Of a DNA stretch of 64,000 nucleotides, positions 60,834 through 64,000 are shown in pieces. The notes beneath the pieces are model-generated. The model saw only the letters and a program-made list of their open reading frames with translations. It had not been told where the DNA came from and made no database searches. Every line of letters starts with the position of its first letter. Positions within the stretch are counted from its first letter, which is position 1. The DNA is from Dokdonella sp041395345 (GTDB lineage Bacteria; Pseudomonadota; Gammaproteobacteria; Xanthomonadales; Rhodanobacteraceae): positions 371,269 to 435,268 of the forward strand of contig NZ_JAWLAR010000001.1 in assembly GCF_041395345.1 (NCBI RefSeq), written 5' to 3'. Position numbers and translations under genes: made by a program.

Positions 60834-60862
60834 TTGCAACGTGTGTACAACCATTATATGAT
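60834..60862 (+). promoter_or_regulatory. Probable sigma-70 promoter of the TetR operon
   Basis: TTGCAA (60834-60839) and TATGAT (60857-60862) are separated by 17 bases, each close to the consensus. The start codon GTG 60892 follows about 30 bases later. Confidence 0.6.
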
Positions 60863-60875
60863 CTATATCATATAA
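60854..60875. promoter_or_regulatory. Palindromic operator overlapping the -10 box of the TetR operon
   Basis: TTATATGAT (60854-60862) and ATCATATAA (60867-60875) form a perfect 9-bp inverted repeat with a CTAT spacer. It covers the predicted -10 element directly upstream of the TetR gene, the classic layout for an autorepressor site. Confidence 0.75.
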
Positions 60876-60891
60876 AAGCCGGGCAGCAACT

Positions 60892-61485
60892 GTGCGCTAC
60901 GACAAGGACCACAAGCGGGAGACGCGCACGCGGGTGCTTGATGCTGCCGCCCGCTCCATTCGAGAGTCAGGCCCCGATCGCGTAGGCGTCGCCAGCGTAA
61001 TGGCCAGTGCCGGGCTCACCCATGGCGGCTTCTATGCCCACTTCGACTCCAGGGATGATCTGGTTGCCGCCGCGATCGCCCACATGTTCACATTGTCCGG
61101 AACGCGCCTGCGTAGCGAACTTGAGAACGGCAGCCCGGCACAGGGCTTGCAGAATTTCATCGACTACTACCTTTCACGCCGACATCGCGACGAGCGTTCC
61201 AGCGGCTGCCCGATTGCGGCACTGTCCTCGGATCTGCCGCGACTCGGCCGTGTGTCGCGCGTCGAATTCTCGCGTGGCGTCGATCATCTGGCCGGGACTG
61301 TCGCTGAAATGATCGCTGCACTTGGGCAGGCCGATGCCGATAGCCTGGCCCGATCGATCATCGCCGAGCTGGTCGGAGCCTTGTCGCTGGCACGGGTCGA
61401 GCCAAAGCCCGAAAAATCCGATGCCATTCTCGTGGCATCCCGAAAACTGATAAAGGCCAGGCTTGGCCTCGAGGCACACGCATGA
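60892..61485 (+). CDS. TetR/AcrR-family transcriptional regulator
   Basis: This 197-residue protein starts at GTG 60892. The N-terminal HTH is clear (RVLDAAARSIRESGPDRVGVASVMASAGLTHGGFYAHFDSRDDLVAAA). The TetR_C-like rest includes GCPIAALSSDLPRLGRVSR, the mark of a subgroup that controls fatty-acid or quinone-related and efflux functions. The nearby palindrome at 60854-60875 is the likely binding site. It overlaps the thioesterase gene by ATGA, so the two are one operon and the thioesterase is the probable target. Confidence 0.9.
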   Translation: MRYDKDHKRETRTRVLDAAARSIRESGPDRVGVASVMASAGLTHGGFYAHFDSRDDLVAAAIAHMFTLSGTRLRSELENGSPAQGLQNFIDYYLSRRHRDERSSGCPIAALSSDLPRLGRVSRVEFSRGVDHLAGTVAEMIAALGQADADSLARSIIAELVGALSLARVEPKPEKSDAILVASRKLIKARLGLEAHA

Positions 61486-61931
61486 GCATGAAGGAAATCC
61501 AGGGGGAAGGTCTTGACGGACTGGCACAGCTGCGCGCACTGATCGCCTCGGGCAAGCGGCCTGGTATCGGCGACGCACTCGACTTCACCCTGGTGGAAGT
61601 CGGCGAAGGCTTGGCCGTTTTCGAAGGTCAACCAGGACCGCACGCCTACAATCCGATGGGTATCGTGCATGGAGGCTACTTTGCGACCCTGCTCGACTCC
61701 GCTTGCGGCTGCGCCGTGCATTCGCGCATCAGCGCAACGCAGGCCTACACCACTCTAGAGCTGAAGGTGGCATTCCACAAGGCGATGACGGCCGACACCG
61801 GCAAGGTTCGCGCCGAGGGTCGCGTCCTGAGTTTCGGTCGACGTGTGGGCTATGCCGAGGCGAAGCTGATCGATGGTTCCGGTCGCCTGCTGGCCTCTGC
61901 AACATCAACCCTGCTCGTGATGGATCGCTAG
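61482..61931 (+). CDS. PaaI-type hotdog thioesterase
   Basis: This 149-residue hotdog-fold protein contains GPHAYNPMGIVHGGYFATLLDSACG (Asn, His and Gly-Gly of the PaaI/YdiI active site) and the strands YTTLELKVAFHKAM and GRVGYAEAKLIDGSGR-like RRVGYAEAKLID. Such enzymes hydrolyse acyl-CoA or aryl-CoA thioesters. Start ATG 61482 overlaps the TetR stop. The operon partner and operator suggest induction by an acyl- or aryl-CoA or a related ligand; this is inference. Confidence 0.88.
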   Translation: MSMKEIQGEGLDGLAQLRALIASGKRPGIGDALDFTLVEVGEGLAVFEGQPGPHAYNPMGIVHGGYFATLLDSACGCAVHSRISATQAYTTLELKVAFHKAMTADTGKVRAEGRVLSFGRRVGYAEAKLIDGSGRLLASATSTLLVMDR

Positions 61932-62180
61932 ACGCCCGAAATTCCACATCGCCGGGCCGCGTGCTGCGTGCGACAAGCGCCGCACCGACACAGATGTCGA
62001 AACAGCCATCACTGATCTGGCTGAGTCATGGCGCCTCCGCCAATACGGTTCGCATGTCCTCGGAAAGGGTCCGGTTGTGCGTGACGCCTCGAGATAGAGT
62101 CGGGCCAGGTCACTGTTCGTGCGGTGGAAACCTCAACCTCAAGTCGCCGGTCGCGGGTGCTGATCAAGGCCGAATCCGGA

Positions 62181-62651
62181 TCAGGCGGGGAAAACCGGTT
62201 CGCAGCGCACCTCCGTCTTCACCGAGTTTGCGATGAAGCAGGCCTTGTGTGCGGCGTGGTGCAGTGACTCGAGCTGCGCCGAATCGGGCTGATGGTCGCC
62301 GCCAAATTGCACCTCGGGTCGCAAGGTCACGACGGTCATGGACAGATTCCCGTTCACGTCCTTGCCGAGTCGGCCGCTCGCCGCATCGCGATAGCAATCA
62401 ACGACAAATCCCCGCTTGCGGGCGATCGAAAGAAACCAGAGCATGTGACAACTGGACAGACTCGCCACAAACGCTTCTTCCGGATCGACCGCGCTGGCGT
62501 CGGCAAGCGGAACCGGCACGACATGCGGCGACGCCGAAGCGGCAACCACGGCACCGCCATCGAATGTCCAGCGATGTGCGCGGCTGTATGTGTCATTCGC
62601 AAAGTCCGCCGAATCGCGATTCCATTCGATGACGGCAGTGTGCTCGGACAT
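62181..62651 (-). CDS. OsmC/Ohr-family peroxidase-like protein
   Basis: This 156-residue protein starts at ATG 62651 (AGGAACC upstream). OsmC markers are DPEEAFVASLSSCHMLWFLSIARKRGF (first cysteine) and HHAAHKACFIANSVKTEV (second cysteine), both in the expected places for peroxide reduction. The N-terminal strand reads AVIEWNRDSADFANDTYSRAH. It is of the YhfA/OsmC-like branch rather than Ohr, and probably cytoplasmic. The preferred peroxide is not known. Its 3' end lies about 250 bases from the thioesterase gene, in a stretch where I see no gene. Confidence 0.88.
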   Translation of the reverse strand: MSEHTAVIEWNRDSADFANDTYSRAHRWTFDGGAVVAASASPHVVPVPLADASAVDPEEAFVASLSSCHMLWFLSIARKRGFVVDCYRDAASGRLGKDVNGNLSMTVVTLRPEVQFGGDHQPDSAQLESLHHAAHKACFIANSVKTEVRCEPVFPA

Positions 62652-62683
62652 GGTCAGGTTCCTGGGTAAATCCAGCCAACGAA

Positions 62684-62833
62684 GTAGCGGCTTCAGCCGT
62701 CTCGAAATGGGACTTCCTACGTTCGTCCCCAAAAGGGACTCCCTTTGGTCGCCCCAAAAAGGGGACTCCCTCTGGTCGCGATGCTACTGGCGCAACCTGC
62801 CGGGAAGAGCATCGCGACTGAAGCTGCCGCTAC
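62684..62833. repeat. GTAG-type REP doublet, family B, with an internal palindromic tandem
   Basis: The left end is GTAGCGGCTTCAGCCGT (62684-62700) and the right end, on the minus strand, is GTAGCGGCAGCTTCAGTCGC (62833-62814), so the element is flanked by inverted GTAG heads. Between them lie units of about 27 bp built on CCCCAAAAAGGGG-type palindromes and GACTCCCT (62720-62773). It separates the divergently placed OsmC and M14-like transcription units. Confidence 0.7.
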
Positions 62834-62863
62834 ACGTTGGCGGTCCAAGCCGGTGGGTCTCGA

Positions 62864-63805
62864 TCACTGACCTCGCGTTGCCGCGCTGCGGTTGGCCAGC
62901 GCAAAATCGATTGCCGCACATGCGGCGGCGGCCTGCGCCTCGTTGCATTGCTCGGGAGTGGCCCGCGGGCTGTCCGGATAGACCTCGGTGGTGGACGTGA
63001 ATCGGGCATTGGTGACGCCTGCGCACAGACCGAGCGGCTTGAACGGGTAGCGAATCACGCCGGGAGACACGACCGGTGAGCCGATGATCTCGCCCTTGGC
63101 ATCAGCCGGCGCGATGTGGGTCACTTTTTCGACGGCGCGGATGATCGCCTGCTGGAACTCGGGTTCCGGACTCTCGGTGTCGTCGACCAGATAGAAGCCA
63201 TCGGGAATCTCGCCCGGCTCAAACGGCTTGCCGTCGCGTGCCGCCAGTGCCGGACCGAACTCGGATTCGTCGGTGTCCGTGGTTTCGTGCAGATCGATGT
63301 GCATCAGCACGCTGTCCCGGATTGGAGCCACCAGATTGACCAGCGCGGCGGATTCCTGTGCCGGGCTGTTCTCGCGGAAGGAACGATTGGGATCGATTGC
63401 ATCGCGGTTCCAGCGATGAATCCGCTCGTAGCCCCAGGGACTGACACAAGGCGCGATGATCAGATTGACCTTGCCGGCATAGCCGGCCGCATCACGTTCG
63501 GCAAACAGCAGGGCACCATGCACGCCACTGGTTTCATAGCCGTGCACGCCGCCGGTGATCAGCACGGTCGGCAGCGCGTCGTTGAATTCGCGACTCCTGA
63601 TCACGAACAGGGGATACTTCTGTTCGGGGTAGTCGAGCTCTCCATATTGCGCAATGTCGAAGCGTTCGCGCAATGCATCGATTCTGCTGACTACGTCGAT
63701 TGCGTAGCTGCGCTGGATGGATTGTGCAGCGAGCCATTGCGCCTTCTCCGCGTCGCCCCAGGGAACGCCCGCTGTACCGATGGGATAGGAAGCCTGTGTC
63801 GTCAT
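62864..63805 (-). CDS. M14-family metallocarboxypeptidase / aspartoacylase-like enzyme
   Basis: This 313-residue protein starts at ATG 63805. The zinc ligands are in VLITGGVHGYETSGVHGALLF (HxxE) and the later HIDLHETTDTDESEF (His), with the substrate-binding CVSPWGYERIHRWNRDAIDPNRSF (Asn-Arg). This is the M14 family layout of succinylglutamate desuccinylase / aspartoacylase or of bacterial carboxypeptidases. The general base Glu should be the one in STTEVYP near the C-terminus. There is no signal peptide, so action is cytoplasmic. The exact substrate is not known. Confidence 0.88.
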   Translation of the reverse strand: MTTQASYPIGTAGVPWGDAEKAQWLAAQSIQRSYAIDVVSRIDALRERFDIAQYGELDYPEQKYPLFVIRSREFNDALPTVLITGGVHGYETSGVHGALLFAERDAAGYAGKVNLIIAPCVSPWGYERIHRWNRDAIDPNRSFRENSPAQESAALVNLVAPIRDSVLMHIDLHETTDTDESEFGPALAARDGKPFEPGEIPDGFYLVDDTESPEPEFQQAIIRAVEKVTHIAPADAKGEIIGSPVVSPGVIRYPFKPLGLCAGVTNARFTSTTEVYPDSPRATPEQCNEAQAAAACAAIDFALANRSAATRGQ

Positions 63806-63948
63806 GCCGTATCTCTCTGCCTTGCATTTCGGGGAAGCACGACACTTTACACCCACCCTGCAAGCAGCAGAGCCGATTGCAGGAATGACGTGCACGTCAG
63901 CAGTGGAGACGCTGGCCCGCCGGAGCGGCAGGCCAGCACGATCACGGA

Positions 63949-64000
63949 CTACCCGGCCTTGGTTGAGGCCTTCATGCGCGGCGCGACGAATTCATTCTTG
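63949..64000 (-). CDS. Possible 3' end of a gene running off the right edge
   Basis: On the minus strand the last 17 codons of an open frame read KNEFVAPRMKASTKAG, then TAG at 63951-63949. The basic tail looks protein-like and a 7-bp GC hairpin (GCTGGCC...GGCCAGC, 63911-63937) follows the stop. Too little is visible to name it. Confidence 0.3.
   Translation of the reverse strand, partial: KNEFVAPRMKASTKAG

Overview
The window is about 64 kb of GC-rich chromosomal DNA with no tRNA, rRNA, CRISPR array, transposase or phage gene. The gene set (ubiJ-ubiB, egtB-egtD, arfB, pirin, DUF4156 and DUF5329 proteins, an M16 protease) and the GTAG-type intergenic palindromes point to a free-living gammaproteobacterium of the Lysobacterales (Xanthomonadales). 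The palindromes resemble the SMAG repeats of Stenotrophomonas. The order is an inference; no rRNA or marker phylogeny is available here.

Layout. 1-14 kb: a VIT-domain protein cut by the window edge, a small alpha/beta-barrel protein, a TonB-C protein, gamma-glutamyltranspeptidase, two envelope proteins, an M20 peptidase, a DODA-type dioxygenase, an S41 peptidase divergent from a CadC-like wHTH/TPR regulator, a secreted phosphatase-like/DsrE fusion, and a pirin. 14.6-21.6 kb: a REP-rich spacer, then a tightly packed minus-strand cyanophycin operon transcribed as iadA-like peptidase, cphB, cphA and a second Mur ligase without an ATP-grasp domain. 21.8-34.8 kb: housekeeping and envelope genes (FMN reductase, PlsC-like acyltransferase, arfB, truC-like, ubiB, ubiJ, an epimerase-like protein, an M16 protease, an SDR, a degenerate GGDEF-EAL protein), a decayed M13 peptidase tail, and a DUF5329 protein. 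34.9-53.1 kb: an S9 peptidase, two giant secreted beta-helix proteins (1654 and 2111 aa) whose last 1.3 kb, including the terminator, is an almost perfect direct repeat, an orphan ParA-like ATPase, and a secreted BNR/PKD protein. 53.1-64 kb: an ABC-2 exporter, DUF1428, a beta-carbonic anhydrase, egtB-egtD for ergothioneine, a CTERM-like exported protein, a glycosyltransferase, a TetR/thioesterase operon with a clear operator, an OsmC protein, and an M14-like zinc enzyme.

How the genes work together. The clearest pathway is cyanophycin metabolism. CphA polymerises Asp and Arg, CphB cuts the polymer to beta-Asp-Arg, the IadA-like enzyme splits the dipeptide, and the extra Mur ligase is an unexplained partner. 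The window is unusually rich in peptidases (GGT, M20, S41, M16, S9, an M14-like enzyme, an M13 remnant), which suggests a peptide-scavenging lifestyle. The main curiosities are the 1,299-bp repeat shared by the two giant exoproteins, the ATP-grasp-less Mur ligase, the phosphatase-DsrE fusion, the catalytically stripped GGDEF-EAL protein, the M13 remnant, and REP elements that supply the stop codons of two genes.
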